Of a stretch of 64,000 bases of DNA, positions 34,189 to 43,507 are shown in pieces. The position numbers were made by a program, and so were the translations under genes. The DNA comes from a bacterium (lineage in GTDB: Bacteria > Planctomycetota > Planctomycetia > Kolteriales > Kolteriaceae). The notes under the pieces are model-generated. The model was not told the origin of the DNA and searched no databases. It saw nothing but the letters and a program-made list of their open reading frames with translations. Position 1 is the first letter of the stretch. Each line of letters begins with the position of its first letter. The stretch lies in NCBI GenBank assembly GCA_019753235.1, contig JAIELF010000025.1, positions 50,097 through 114,096 of the forward strand, written 5' to 3'.

Positions 34189-35679
34189 ATGATGCGATTC
34201 CGATCTCCGCTCACGAGTCGCCGACCTTGGCCCCGCGGGGCGCGGCGGATCGTGATGGCCATTCTTTCTACCTGGGTCCTGATCGGCCCCTGGCCTCGCT
34301 CATGGGTTGAATGTCCTTTCTTCAATTCCGATCCAACAGCCATCAACGAAAGCCGTTGGCAGTCGATCGAGTCTGCCGGCCAGACAATTCCCTCCGAAGG
34401 TGAAATCGCCGTCGGTGTGGGAGTCGTCAATCTTTCCGATCGAATGCAACAGCGGTTCGGCAACACAACCTTTGTTCCGCTGGCAGGGCATGGGAGAAGG
34501 ACTTGGACCCAGGGGAACATCGGCATGGCCGACCCGATTCAAGTGAAGTCGATCAGTATCACGGTCGGCCCACGAACACTCTTATGGGTGACTGCCGACC
34601 TGCTGCTCATCAACAGGCGACTGGTGAACGAGACACTCGTGGAACTCGATCGGCGCGGCTGGCGAATCCCACGAGAAAACATCCTTTTCGGCGCGACGCA
34701 TACCCATAGTTCGTACGCGGGGTTCACCGACCGATGGATTGAAATGCCTTCGATGGGCTTTCATCGACCCCACATTGCCCAGACGATCGTGCAAGCTTTG
34801 GCCGATGCCTGCGAGAAATCGCTTCGCGAGCAAACCCGTGCTTGTATGGCCCATGTCGGTAAAGATCTATCGGCCGATGATTTGGTGATCCATCGGATTG
34901 ATCGCAAGCTTCCTGCCAATGGCTGGCTGGATGTGATCGGTTTTCAAACCCGCGACACGCGACAGTGGATCGCCAGTGTCACGGTCTTCTCTCCGCACGC
35001 CACTTGTCGACCAAAACGGAACAGCCAAATCTCCGCCGACTATCCGGGCGTGTTAACTCGCCAAGTCGAGGAAGCGACGATGGCCCCTTCCCTTTTCTTC
35101 GCAGGAGCGGTCGGGAGCATGGGTCCGGTCGATTTAGGCTCGCCGCGCGAAGCTTGGGCAGAGAAGCTCGGCACGCATCTGGCGCATAGAGTACTTCAAT
35201 CACTCAACTCGATGAATGACTTTGTGAGCCGAACGTCGGCGACGTCTGCCTTGATCGAGCTTGCCCTTCCGACGGGTCAAATCAAGATGGGTCAAGACTA
35301 CCGCTGTTCCCCCCTGCTCAGTCGAAATCTCGTCCCAACCGCCTCAACACTGCACGGGCTTCGAATCGGCTCGGTGGCGTTTCTTTCCGTACCCGCTGAT
35401 TTCAGCGGCGACCTAGCGGGCCAATTGCGTCAGAAAGAAAAAAGCCATACGCTCGTCTGCACCAGTTTCGGCGGCGACTATGTCGGCTACATCCTGCCAA
35501 ACAGGTTCGCGGACCTTCCGACGTACGAGGCCCGGTCGGCCAGTTTATTGGGAAAAGAGGCTGGCTCGTTCTTCGTCAACCATCTCGAACGACTGAACCG
35601 GCTGCTCCTTGATCCGAGTCCCAGCACCCGCCCAAAGAACAACGTAAAATCCATCATTTCAAGCATTTATGCCAACTAG
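34189..35679 (+). CDS. Neutral/alkaline ceramidase-like (N-terminal domain) protein
   Basis: A 496-residue protein resembling the N-terminal catalytic domain of neutral ceramidases. The zinc-ligand His segment is FGATHTHSSYAGFTDRW (family pattern A-T-H-T-H-S), preceded by a metal-free beta region with ITVGPRTLLWVTADLLLINR. A further ligand-like PHATCRP and the FAGAVGSMGPVD segment near residue 310 follow. The N-terminal 35 residues contain a basic stretch and MAILSTWVLIGPW, a likely signal or signal-anchor, so export is probable. ATG codons at 34189 and 34192 give the same reading. Such homologues are common in planctomycetes with unknown substrates; true ceramide hydrolysis is not established. 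Confidence 0.78.
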   Translation: MMRFRSPLTSRRPWPRGARRIVMAILSTWVLIGPWPRSWVECPFFNSDPTAINESRWQSIESAGQTIPSEGEIAVGVGVVNLSDRMQQRFGNTTFVPLAGHGRRTWTQGNIGMADPIQVKSISITVGPRTLLWVTADLLLINRRLVNETLVELDRRGWRIPRENILFGATHTHSSYAGFTDRWIEMPSMGFHRPHIAQTIVQALADACEKSLREQTRACMAHVGKDLSADDLVIHRIDRKLPANGWLDVIGFQTRDTRQWIASVTVFSPHATCRPKRNSQISADYPGVLTRQVEEATMAPSLFFAGAVGSMGPVDLGSPREAWAEKLGTHLAHRVLQSLNSMNDFVSRTSATSALIELALPTGQIKMGQDYRCSPLLSRNLVPTASTLHGLRIGSVAFLSVPADFSGDLAGQLRQKEKSHTLVCTSFGGDYVGYILPNRFADLPTYEARSASLLGKEAGSFFVNHLERLNRLLLDPSPSTRPKNNVKSIISSIYAN

Positions 35680-35772
35680 GCCGATTTACTCGACCTGCCT
35701 GGACTCGCCCGACTCGGTCCGTTGCGTAAGATGATCCACTAGACGGATATCACTCTCGGAGCGACCCCCGCC

Positions 35773-35955
35773 ATGAAACATTTCGATGAGTTAATGGATC
35801 TGCGTGCGGAACGAATGACGCTGTTGTCTCAGCTCAATCTTTCGAGCAACGCAAAGAGACAGATCATCAACAAGAAGTTGATGAGGGTCAGCAAAAAGAT
35901 CCAGAAGCTCGCGGGTGTCCATGTGGTGGTCAAGTCGGAGAACGCAGAGATCTAA
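35773..35955 (+). CDS. Small helical protein of unknown function
   Basis: A 60-residue basic protein, MKHFDELMDLRAERMTLLSQ at its start and LMRVSKKIQKLAG in the middle, with heptad-like Leu/Ile spacing that suggests a helical hairpin or short coiled coil. ATG at 35773 comes after GGAGCGACCCCCGCC, a usable ribosome site. It lies between the ceramidase-like gene and comB with about 90 and 150 bp of spacing. I do not recognise the family. The balanced amino-acid composition, unlike the Arg/Pro/Ser-rich spurious frames around it, is the main reason to call it real. Confidence 0.55.
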   Translation: MKHFDELMDLRAERMTLLSQLNLSSNAKRQIINKKLMRVSKKIQKLAGVHVVVKSENAEI

Positions 35956-36103
35956 CGCTCTGGCTGGGGGCGGATCTCGTCTGCTCGGTTGGTCGAAGCC
36001 GATCTTGACCCTTCTATTTCCGGCGGTCTTTTCACGGCGACGACTGGAGCGGCCCATTTGACCGACGGTAGACCGACGAGAGGCGTCAACACTTCCATCT
36101 TGG

Positions 36104-36883
36104 ATGTCCATCATCATGCCGATCCTTTCGGTCCACTTGACCCCTGCGTTGGTTGGCCCGGTTGACCTCGCTGATCGGCTCGTGGTGGTGATCGATATTC
36201 TTCGCGCCACGACGACGATGCTTTATGCCCTTGCCGAGGGAGCATCGGTGATCATCCCCGTCGCCGAGGTCGATGAAGCCAGCGACTTGGCCAGCCGACT
36301 TCCCGATACAACCGTTCTGTTGGCCGGCGAACGGAAGGGTTCCCCCATTGCCGGTTTCGATTTGGGCAACTCCCCCAAAGAATTCACCGCGAGTATTGTT
36401 GCCGACAAGGCGATCGTCTTCACCACAACCAACGGCACGCGCGCGATTCTGCACGCCGGGCTTGCTCGACGAGTCCTTCTGGGGGCGTTCGTTAATTTCT
36501 CGGCCGTGTGCCATGAACTTCTTGCCGACGGTGGTGATGTCTCTCTCTTATGTGCGGGAACAGACGGAGCGGTCGCTCTCGAGGATACCCTCTTTGCCGG
36601 GGCCGTCGTCGAGTTCTTGCAGAACCGAGGGGATTATCTTTTGGATGACGGGGCTCGGCTTGCCTGGGACACCTTTGAGGGGCATGGAAGCGTTCTTCTC
36701 TCAGCGTTCGAAGTCGCTGCCGGCGGGAAAAATCTCGCCGAGATCGGACTCAACGAAGACCTGAGTTGGGCGGCCAAGATCGATCGGTTCGGCATCCTGG
36801 CAGAAGTCAAGGGAACCCCACCCCGCATCAGTATTTGTTCGTACTCGGCAAGCCCTACCGTTTGGCGCACCTGCGGACCCTAG
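36104..36883 (+). CDS. comB: 2-phosphosulfolactate phosphatase (ComB family)
   Basis: A 259-residue ComB-family protein. Family segments are VVVIDILRATTTMLYAL, GERKGSPIAGFDLGNSPKEF and IVFTTTNGTRAIL. In methanogens ComB dephosphorylates 2-phosphosulfolactate in coenzyme M synthesis. In bacteria homologues are widespread and may make or use sulfolactate, or have another phosphatase role. ATG at 36104 is taken as the start; an ATG at 36116 is equally possible and neither has a strong ribosome site. No phosphosulfolactate synthase (ComA) is adjacent. It converges with the last gene of the respiratory operon. Confidence 0.86.
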   Translation: MSIIMPILSVHLTPALVGPVDLADRLVVVIDILRATTTMLYALAEGASVIIPVAEVDEASDLASRLPDTTVLLAGERKGSPIAGFDLGNSPKEFTASIVADKAIVFTTTNGTRAILHAGLARRVLLGAFVNFSAVCHELLADGGDVSLLCAGTDGAVALEDTLFAGAVVEFLQNRGDYLLDDGARLAWDTFEGHGSVLLSAFEVAAGGKNLAEIGLNEDLSWAAKIDRFGILAEVKGTPPRISICSYSASPTVWRTCGP

Positions 36884-36939
36884 CCTGCCTCATCGTCCAA
36901 ATGCCTGCTCGCGCCATTGCCTATTTGTTGATCCCGATC

Positions 36940-37587
36940 TCACGAAGCCGTCGCCAGAAATGTCACAAGCATCAGAATCCAAACGATATCGAGAAAGTGC
37001 CAGTACGCGGTACAGAGTTTAATGCCGCGATAGCATTCATGATCGTAGCGATGCTGAAACCCGCGAAGGGTGACTGTCGAGAGACAGAACATGCCGCCGA
37101 GAACATGGACCGCGTGGAGGGCCACGAGAAAGAAGACCACGCCGTAAAGGCTCATCCTTTTCTCCAGGCCAGCAAGATGGGCGTCCATGATCTCGAGAAC
37201 GCTCCAACCCTGTACCGCAAGAAACGTGAAGCCGAGCACTGCCGACGCGAACAGCCATCGGCGCAGGGCGAGTTGTTTCTCTCGTCGAACCGCCGAGAGG
37301 GCTCGGCTCAGACAGAAGCTGGTCACCAGCAGGGCCGCGGTGCTCAGCCAAATCGAGGTCGGTAACCCGATCGGCACCGTCGAACTGACCCGATCCCCGG
37401 ACAAGCGGATGATCACATAGGCGAGAAGGCTTGCGGCAAAGAAGACCGCGAGCGAAAGCATGAAGATGTACGTCGCCAACTCGACCGGATGAAATCGCGA
37501 GCGAGATAATCCGACCAGGTAGGGGGGCGAACGGCCGGGGAGCGGTTCGCTTGGCTCGAACGCAAACTCTCCCATGGGATACACCAT
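36940..37587 (-). CDS. Second cytochrome c oxidase subunit III-like protein
   Basis: A 215-residue membrane protein of the CoxIII family with five predicted transmembrane segments. These begin around VELATYIFMLSLAVFFAASL and end with YWHFLDIVWILMLVTFL, where YWHFLDIVWI is the hallmark CoxIII ending. The SLYGVVFFLVALHAVHVLGG segment is also conserved. It is the terminal gene of the respiratory cluster, about 250 bp after coxIV, and duplicates the function type of the larger CoxIII at 38339-39145. ATG at 37587 is used; ATG at 37575 is possible. A separate promoter is plausible because of the gap and a palindrome upstream. Confidence 0.84.
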   Translation of the reverse strand: MVYPMGEFAFEPSEPLPGRSPPYLVGLSRSRFHPVELATYIFMLSLAVFFAASLLAYVIIRLSGDRVSSTVPIGLPTSIWLSTAALLVTSFCLSRALSAVRREKQLALRRWLFASAVLGFTFLAVQGWSVLEIMDAHLAGLEKRMSLYGVVFFLVALHAVHVLGGMFCLSTVTLRGFQHRYDHECYRGIKLCTAYWHFLDIVWILMLVTFLATAS

Positions 37588-37678
37588 TTACTCGATGACC
37601 AGAACCCTATGTCAGCCACGCTCGGGCCGAATGAGCATCGGAAAACATTGTACCACTGCCCGGTCGAGCGGAGACGAT

Positions 37679-37696
37679 GGAAGATGACCATCTTCC
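37679..37696. repeat. Palindrome in the gap between coxIV and the second coxIII
   Basis: GGAAGATG and CATCTTCC form a perfect 8-bp inverted repeat with a two-base centre. It lies 92 bp upstream of the second coxIII-like start. It could be an operator; there is no T-run, so a terminator is unlikely. Confidence 0.5.
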
Positions 37697-37833
37697 TAAA
37701 GATAACCGCAACGACCAACCGCATCGCAACAGTAGAGATCGCTTTTATGCAGTGGGCGCCCGGTCAAGAGAACCCGGATACCAGCAAATCAGCCGCCCGC
37801 GAAGCGTTTATTTCTAGGACATAGCGGCGGCGA

Positions 37834-38280
37834 TTACTTGGTAGCCTGTGAATCCGCAAACGAACTGATATCGCCTTGGTATTGGAGGGTGTCGATCAGC
37901 ACAAACGCGATGAAGAGAAAGAAAAACGCAAAACAGAAGAAGAAAATCAAGTTGTTGAGAGCCTTATCATGCCGCAAGTGCATGAAAAAGAGAATCACCA
38001 ACATCGCTTTAACGGTGGCAATCGCCATCGCGATAGGAACACCAAGCGATCGCATGGTCTCTGCCGGCAACGCCAGTGCCGCAAAGAGGGGTCTGAAAAT
38101 AGAAATGTGGGTTCCGAAGATCGGCGCGCCGAGATACTCGGGCCGCGAGATCGAGTACGAAGCGTCGAACGTGAGGAGCGTCAGAACCACGAGGGCCAGA
38201 AATACGCTTATGAGCGTGGAAACAGGCATTTCGTGGGCAAGCTCGTCGCTATGGCCGTGCGCTGCAGCGTGATCTGACAC
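37834..38280 (-). CDS. Cytochrome c oxidase subunit IV (caa3 type)
   Basis: A 148-residue protein with three transmembrane helices: around STLISVFLALVVLTLLTF, MAIATVKAMLVILFFMHL and FFFCFAFFFLFIAFVLI. The VKAMLVILFFMHLRHDK pattern is the conserved core of prokaryotic CoxIV. A longer loop of about 35 residues separates helices one and two compared with short CoxIV proteins. The N-terminus MSDHAAAHGHSDELAHEMP is His-rich, like several other subunits in this operon. It follows CoxIII by 58 bp. It is an accessory subunit that stabilises the oxidase. Confidence 0.85.
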   Translation of the reverse strand: MSDHAAAHGHSDELAHEMPVSTLISVFLALVVLTLLTFDASYSISRPEYLGAPIFGTHISIFRPLFAALALPAETMRSLGVPIAMAIATVKAMLVILFFMHLRHDKALNNLIFFFCFAFFFLFIAFVLIDTLQYQGDISSFADSQATK

Positions 38281-38338
38281 TTTCTTCTAGCTCCCAGTAA
38301 AAACGATGTAGCAACTCGCGTTCAGCTCGTTCGCCTGC

Positions 38339-39145
38339 TCACTCGATCAGGTAGAGCATGGGGAAGAGATAGATCCAAACCAAGTCGACAAGGTGCCAAT
38401 ACAGTCCGACATAGTCAACCGGGCCGAAGTAGTCGGGGCCGAAATCACCCCGGACACTCCGGACCAAAATCCACGTGATGGCCGCGATCCCGGCGATCAC
38501 GTGAATCGCATGGAGCCCCGTCATTCCAAAATAGATACTGAAGAAGACGCCTGCATTTTTGGGGGGCGGCCCTACCGGACCGTGAGCATGACCACCATGT
38601 CCCTCTGCCGATGCCGCGTGCGAGGCGTCGGCATGACCAGAATCATGAGAGGTCGTCCCCTCTGTCGCGGAATGGTCACCTGCGTGATCCTCCGTGTGGG
38701 GATTGAATCGGCCCGCCCAGAGGAAGCCATGTTCGAACTTGGCGCTGTACTCGACATACTTGACGCAGAGGAAAACCCCTGCACAGACGAGGGTGATGAC
38801 GAGATTGACGATGAGACCCGTCCGCTGACCCTTCTGTGCACAACGAACGGCCCAAGCCATGGTCAAGCTGGAGAAGATAAGGACGATGGTGTTCACGAAA
38901 CCATAAAAGGGATCGAGCGCCTGATGACCCCAGCGGAAAATCTCGGGATGGTTGACCCGGACGATCGCGTAAAAGACAAACAGCCCGCTGAAGAATAGGA
39001 CTTCCTGTACGAGGAAGAGCCACATCCCAAACTTACCCGCATCAAACTGCTGTTTGGGCGTGTCGAAATGGTGAGCATGGAATGGATTGTGGCCTTGATG
39101 GCCATCATGACCGGTATGCGGATCAGCAACGGCATGCTCACTCAT
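38339..39145 (-). CDS. ctaE: Cytochrome c oxidase subunit III, His-rich insert
   Basis: A 268-residue CoxIII with [19 protein letters not shown] near the N-terminus, [17 protein letters not shown], and the closing [20 protein letters not shown]. Between helices III and IV there is an insert of about 45 residues rich in His, Asp, Ser and Gly. The N-terminus is also His-rich. Both could bind copper or other metals, though that is inference. CoxIII lacks redox centres and supports the proton pathways of CoxI. ATG at 39145 is used. The gene follows coxI within the operon with a 121-bp gap. Confidence 0.92.
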   Translation of the reverse strand: MSEHAVADPHTGHDGHQGHNPFHAHHFDTPKQQFDAGKFGMWLFLVQEVLFFSGLFVFYAIVRVNHPEIFRWGHQALDPFYGFVNTIVLIFSSLTMAWAVRCAQKGQRTGLIVNLVITLVCAGVFLCVKYVEYSAKFEHGFLWAGRFNPHTEDHAGDHSATEGTTSHDSGHADASHAASAEGHGGHAHGPVGPPPKNAGVFFSIYFGMTGLHAIHVIAGIAAITWILVRSVRGDFGPDYFGPVDYVGLYWHLVDLVWIYLFPMLYLIE

Positions 39146-39266
39146 GGATAATTCCCAATCTCCAAGAACTCTTCCAGATCATGAATCAAACTCAATCACG
39201 TAAGTCCAGCCCCTTCGCGACTCCCTATTCCAACCAGAATAGATGAATCGATTGAAGGGAGACCGA

Positions 39267-40940
39267 CTACTTCCGCATGAGATAGCCGCCGGTCTTTTCG
39301 TCCCAGACGAGCTTATCATAGTCGTAGCAATCTTCGACCGAAGGAGCCTTATCAAAGTTGTTGTGCGGCGGCGGCGATGAACAAGTCCATTCGAGCGACG
39401 CCCCCCCCCAAGGATTCATCGGTGCAGGCTTGCCACGAAAGATAGAGTGAATCACGGTGGCAAACGCCAAAAGAGCCCCCGCACCCAACACGTAGGCTCC
39501 GATGGTCGACCATTGATGGAATGGTTCGAACTCCGGAAGATAGTTGTAGTATCGGCGAGGCATCCCGCGGGTTCCCATCACGAACTGCGGTAAGAACGTC
39601 AGGTTGAAACCGAGGAACACCAGCAGTGCCGAGATTCTTGCCGGCGTCTCTGAGTACATTTTGCCGCTGATCTTGGGCCACCAATGGAACAGCCCACCCA
39701 GGAAGGATGTCAGCGCCCCACCCACCATCACGTAGTGGAAGTGGGCCACTACGAAATAAGTGTCGTGCAAGTGAACATCGACCGACAGCGTCGCCAGGAA
39801 CAGTCCCGTCAGCCCGCCGATCGTGAATAAAAACATAAACGAGAGTGCGTAGAGGAACGGTGCGTTAAAGGTGATCGACCCTTTATACATGGTCGAAAGC
39901 CAATTGAAGATCTTGATGGCCGAGGGAATCGCCACGCTGAACGTGATGGCCGAGAACACTACGGAAGCGAGCTTCGATTGCCCGCTCGTGAACATGTGGT
40001 GCCCCCACACTAAGAAGCCCAGCAACGCGATCGCTACGGAGCTGTAGGCAATGAAGCGGTAACCGAAGATATGGCGTCGGCAGTTGACGCCGATCAACTC
40101 GCTGATCACGCCCATCGCCGGCAGAATCATGATGTAGACGGCCGGGTGCGAATAGAACCAGAAGAAGTGTTGAAAGAGAACCGGATCTCCACCCAACTGC
40201 GGGTCGAAAATGCCGAACCCCAGCGTCTTTTCCACCAACAGCAGAAGCAACGTGATGGCGAGAACCGGGGTGGCGAGAACCTGAATGATCGCGGTGGAAT
40301 AGATGGCCCAAAGGAAAAGGGGCATCCGGAACCATGTCATGCCGGGCGGCCGCATCGTGTGGATCGTCACCAGAAAATTTAATCCCGTGAAGATCGAACT
40401 GAACCCGAGGATGAACACCCCCATGACCGCGGAAATGATGGCGTTATCTTTGCCGGTTCCAAAGTCGGTCGTGCTGTAGGGGGTATAGAACGTCCAACCA
40501 GTATCCAGGCCGGTGAACGAGAGAGCTGCCAGGAAGAACGTGGCGCCCATCATCCAGAGGTAGAAGCTCGCGAGGTTGAGGCGAGGAAATGCCACATCCT
40601 TTGCCCCGAGCATGATCGGAAGAATGAAGTTCCCCAGCGCTGCAGGAATGCCGGGAATGATGAAGAGAAACACCATCACCGCGCCGTGCAGGGTAAACAT
40701 CTGGTTGTAAGTATCGTGATTCATGATTGTTCGGCCGGTGGTCCAGAGCTCTGTTCGGACCATCAGCGCGAAAAAGCCACCTAGCAGAAACGCTGCCGAG
40801 GTCGCGATCAAGTACATGACCCCGATCCTCTTATGGTCAAGCGTCAGCAACCAGGAGAGGAGACCCTTCGAGTGGGTCAAGTAATTGTCTGTCTCCGTGT
40901 GTCCCGCGGAGCCGGATCGAACGACATCAACCGTTGCCAT
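39267..40940 (-). CDS. ctaD: Cytochrome c oxidase subunit I (A2 subtype)
   Basis: This is the catalytic heme-copper subunit that reduces oxygen to water and pumps protons; 557 residues, 12 helices. Heme and CuB ligands are visible: His85 in [11 protein letters not shown], the His265-Tyr269 pair in [14 protein letters not shown], the His-His in [11 protein letters not shown], and [16 protein letters not shown] near residue 400. The classical Glu of helix VI (HPEVYI) is Ala here, and a Tyr-Ser pair precedes the His. This YS arrangement marks the A2 subtype as in Rhodothermus caa3 oxidase. ATG at 40940 starts 10 bp after the coxII stop, so the genes are tightly linked. Confidence 0.97.
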   Translation of the reverse strand: MATVDVVRSGSAGHTETDNYLTHSKGLLSWLLTLDHKRIGVMYLIATSAAFLLGGFFALMVRTELWTTGRTIMNHDTYNQMFTLHGAVMVFLFIIPGIPAALGNFILPIMLGAKDVAFPRLNLASFYLWMMGATFFLAALSFTGLDTGWTFYTPYSTTDFGTGKDNAIISAVMGVFILGFSSIFTGLNFLVTIHTMRPPGMTWFRMPLFLWAIYSTAIIQVLATPVLAITLLLLLVEKTLGFGIFDPQLGGDPVLFQHFFWFYSHPAVYIMILPAMGVISELIGVNCRRHIFGYRFIAYSSVAIALLGFLVWGHHMFTSGQSKLASVVFSAITFSVAIPSAIKIFNWLSTMYKGSITFNAPFLYALSFMFLFTIGGLTGLFLATLSVDVHLHDTYFVVAHFHYVMVGGALTSFLGGLFHWWPKISGKMYSETPARISALLVFLGFNLTFLPQFVMGTRGMPRRYYNYLPEFEPFHQWSTIGAYVLGAGALLAFATVIHSIFRGKPAPMNPWGGASLEWTCSSPPPHNNFDKAPSVEDCYDYDKLVWDEKTGGYLMRK

Positions 40941-40950
40941 GATGGGCCCC

Positions 40951-42021
40951 TTACTTCTTCGCTTTTTCGTTCAAGTCGCGAATGAACGCGATGATTCCTT
41001 CGAACTCCTCATCCTTCGAGAGGAGTCCAACCGACATGATTTTACCAAAACCCTTGCGGATTTTGGCCTGTGGATTGACGACTGATTCGCGGATGTAGTT
41101 CTCATCCATTTTGGCCGAGGTTCCATCTTCGAAAGAGACCTCCGTTCCCCACGCTCCTAAGAACGAGGGGCCGCCGTTGGCTTTCGGGGAGCCGTCGAGC
41201 GAATGACACTGCGAACAGCCGCGCGTATTGAAAAGGTATTCTCCACGCTTCACGGGATCGGGGAAAAGAATGACGAGATTCGTTACGCGATTGTAGAACT
41301 TGTCAAAATCCTCTTGAGTGTCGACCACGAGCTGAGCCAACATTTCGCTGTGCTTGTCGCCGCAGTATTCCGTGCAGAAAATATCGTACTGGCCCGTCCG
41401 ATCGGCTCGGAACCAAAGCTTTGTGTATCGACCGGGAACAACATCCTGCTTGGTTCGAAAGACCGGAATGTAGAAGCTGTGCAGCACGTCTTTCGAGTTC
41501 ATCGTCAACACAATGTCGGTGTTGACCGGAACGTGCATGGCCGGCAAATCACGGATGATGCTTTTCTTATCGTGCCAATCGACGTTCTCCAGCTTGCCGC
41601 CGACGATTCCTTTGCCGTTGCCGTACGAAAAGGTCCAGTTCCATTTCTGACCCGTCACGCCGATGTTGTAAGCACCATCGGGCATCGAGCGCATGTCCAT
41701 AAAATCGGTGAAGCCCCAGTAGAACATCGGGACGACCAGAATCGACGGGATGATCGACCATGCCGCTTCGAGGAAGCTGCTGTGGGTCGGGGCGTTTTTA
41801 TCGACCATTTCGCCCGGATGCTTTCGACGATAGCGAATACAAAAGTAGGTCATCGCCGCCATGATCGCGACGAAGAAGAAAACGCAGACGTAATAGATGA
41901 AGTAGTACGTCGCATCGACCCCTTTCGCAAAAGGGGACAATTGCTGCGGCGGCATCTGGTACCAAAACCAATTGAGCCAGGGATCAGTATTGGAATCACT
42001 GGCAAGTAAGATCGGCAGCAT
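40951..42021 (-). CDS. ctaC: Cytochrome c oxidase subunit II with C-terminal cytochrome c domain
   Basis: A 356-residue caa3-type CoxII. Two membrane helices (around [20 protein letters not shown] and [17 protein letters not shown]) are followed by the CuA cupredoxin. Ligands of the binuclear CuA site are in [13 protein letters not shown] (C-x3-C-x3-H-x2-M). The C-terminal 110 residues carry a class I cytochrome c with CSQCH heme attachment and a Met ligand candidate in GKIMSVG. Thus the electron donor domain is built in. ATG at 42021 has TGGAGCGAAC before it; a longer frame to 42111 lacks a good site. It lies between SCO and CoxI in the operon. Confidence 0.95.
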   Translation of the reverse strand: MLPILLASDSNTDPWLNWFWYQMPPQQLSPFAKGVDATYYFIYYVCVFFFVAIMAAMTYFCIRYRRKHPGEMVDKNAPTHSSFLEAAWSIIPSILVVPMFYWGFTDFMDMRSMPDGAYNIGVTGQKWNWTFSYGNGKGIVGGKLENVDWHDKKSIIRDLPAMHVPVNTDIVLTMNSKDVLHSFYIPVFRTKQDVVPGRYTKLWFRADRTGQYDIFCTEYCGDKHSEMLAQLVVDTQEDFDKFYNRVTNLVILFPDPVKRGEYLFNTRGCSQCHSLDGSPKANGGPSFLGAWGTEVSFEDGTSAKMDENYIRESVVNPQAKIRKGFGKIMSVGLLSKDEEFEGIIAFIRDLNEKAKK

Positions 42022-42119
42022 GTTCGCTCCAGAGTCAACTAGTATCCGCTCAGGCCCGGCCCATCTTGGCCCAGCCAGGCAATCTTGTTTCGATCCAGCG
42101 AGCTTTCCCATCGGCCGCC

Positions 42120-43034
42120 TTATCCCATGGCGGCAGGAAAATGCCCCCCTAATTCGACCGCATTCCGAAGACGGCGTTCACGCCACCAGAATAGGCCGAC
42201 TCCACAACCAAGGACCGCCACCGTCGCAGCCGCCCCCAATCTCATGATGTTTCGAACCGCGGGCGTGTACTTACCGGTCGCTGTATCAAAGTGAAGACAG
42301 TACATAATCACCCGGTCAAGCGTGCTTCCGATCTTCCCTTCGGATGCCTCCACGAGCGATAGCTCGAGCGTTCGGGCTGGTTCGAATCGGACCCCGTAAA
42401 AGTACCGCATGATCCGGCCCTCGGGAGAAGCGAGGATAAAGACCGGCGGATGAACGTACTGCTTGATGTCGGCCAGGAACTTGTACTTGATACCGATCGC
42501 CGACGCGAGACGACGAATATCCTGGTCGGCCCCCGTGAGAAAATGCCAGCCGGTCTCGGCACCGGGTCGGCCATAAATCTCTGCATACTTCCGCTTTGTC
42601 GCCGCCGCCTCGCTGGAGGTCTCGTTCGGATTGAGGCTCACGCTGACAATGTCGAACTCCACCCCGGGGGTCCACTTCACATCGCGAAGAGTATTGATCA
42701 GGCCCGTCAGCTGGGTATTGCAGAGCATCGGACAGTTCGAGTAATTCATCGAAACAATGATCGGCCTGCCTTTGCCCAGATAATCACTGAGACGAACGAT
42801 GTTCCCGCGATCGTCACGGAACCGGAGGTCGATCGGCAGGCTCGCGCCGAGATGCTCTTCGACATCGACACCATTGATCTCGGCAGGTTGAGCAATCGCA
42901 GGAGCGGAGCCGCCCTCATCAAAAGAAGGGGGCTGACCCCATGATTGCGGGGTGAGCAGCAAGCAAACAACGAACGAGCCCAGACCCATCAGGCCGGCCG
43001 AACGTCGCTTGCTTGAGAACCCACGCTTGAACAC
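42120..43034 (-). CDS. SCO1/SenC family copper chaperone
   Basis: A 304-residue thioredoxin-fold protein that delivers copper to the CuA site of CoxII. The metal/thiol motif is NYSNCPMLCN (C-x3-C), and the distal His is in DIKQYVHPPVFIL. A membrane-anchor or signal segment (LMGLGSFVVCLLLTPQSWG) precedes the domain. A second hydrophobic segment (LGAAATVAVLGCGVGLFWW) lies near the C-terminus, which is unusual for short SCO proteins but frequent in ACIII clusters. GTG at 43034 has GGAAGAGGG upstream. It is cotranscribed between the 101-residue membrane protein and coxII. Confidence 0.9.
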   Translation of the reverse strand: MFKRGFSSKRRSAGLMGLGSFVVCLLLTPQSWGQPPSFDEGGSAPAIAQPAEINGVDVEEHLGASLPIDLRFRDDRGNIVRLSDYLGKGRPIIVSMNYSNCPMLCNTQLTGLINTLRDVKWTPGVEFDIVSVSLNPNETSSEAAATKRKYAEIYGRPGAETGWHFLTGADQDIRRLASAIGIKYKFLADIKQYVHPPVFILASPEGRIMRYFYGVRFEPARTLELSLVEASEGKIGSTLDRVIMYCLHFDTATGKYTPAVRNIMRLGAAATVAVLGCGVGLFWWRERRLRNAVELGGHFPAAMG

Positions 43035-43075
43035 GGAACCCTCTTCCTTTTGCTGTCGCCCCACGCGAAAACGGA

Positions 43076-43381
43076 CTACTTCCCGTTGATGAGATCCTGA
43101 TTCACTAACTCCATGGCTTTCTCGATCGGAATGGCGATCCGGGTTTTGTCTTGAACCTGAAATCGCTTGTATTGAGAAAGATCTTTTCGCTGTCCGTCGA
43201 GGATCGCGACCGCCTTGGTCGGCTCTCGGCGAAGTTCCTTGGTCTCGTACTCGAAGCGATTGTAGGAGTAGAAAATCGCCTGAACGCCGAGGACGACCAC
43301 CACAAAAATGATGACCGATAGAATTCCCGCCACGGTGATCGCGCCGGTATTCAGATCATCGTACCACTCTTTGTCTGACAT
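43076..43381 (-). CDS. Small single-span membrane protein of the ACIII/oxidase operon
   Basis: A 101-residue protein with one N-terminal transmembrane segment, TGAITVAGILSVIIFVVVVL, after about 12 residues, then an amphipathic basic/acidic tail with YNRFEYETKELRREPTKAV and LVNQDLINGK. No metal-binding motif. It is placed between ActF and SCO, where many ACIII operons have short unassigned ORFs. A structural subunit of ACIII or an assembly factor is plausible, but this is inference. ATG at 43381 is the start. I do not recognise a named family. Confidence 0.75.
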   Translation of the reverse strand: MSDKEWYDDLNTGAITVAGILSVIIFVVVVLGVQAIFYSYNRFEYETKELRREPTKAVAILDGQRKDLSQYKRFQVQDKTRIAIPIEKAMELVNQDLINGK

Positions 43382-43507
43382 CGTCTTTTCCTAACAGCGA
43401 GCAGAGTCTCCTTGCGGGCCCTTCCCACAAGAGGCTTCATTTGCTGGCCCCGGCGCCGAATCATCCCTGCGCCATCGTCCCCATCGGGGCAATTAATTCG
43501 GACAAGC

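Noticed and set aside
41203..42009. 268-codon plus-strand frame
   Set aside because: It is antisense to coxII, whose CuA and heme motifs are certain.
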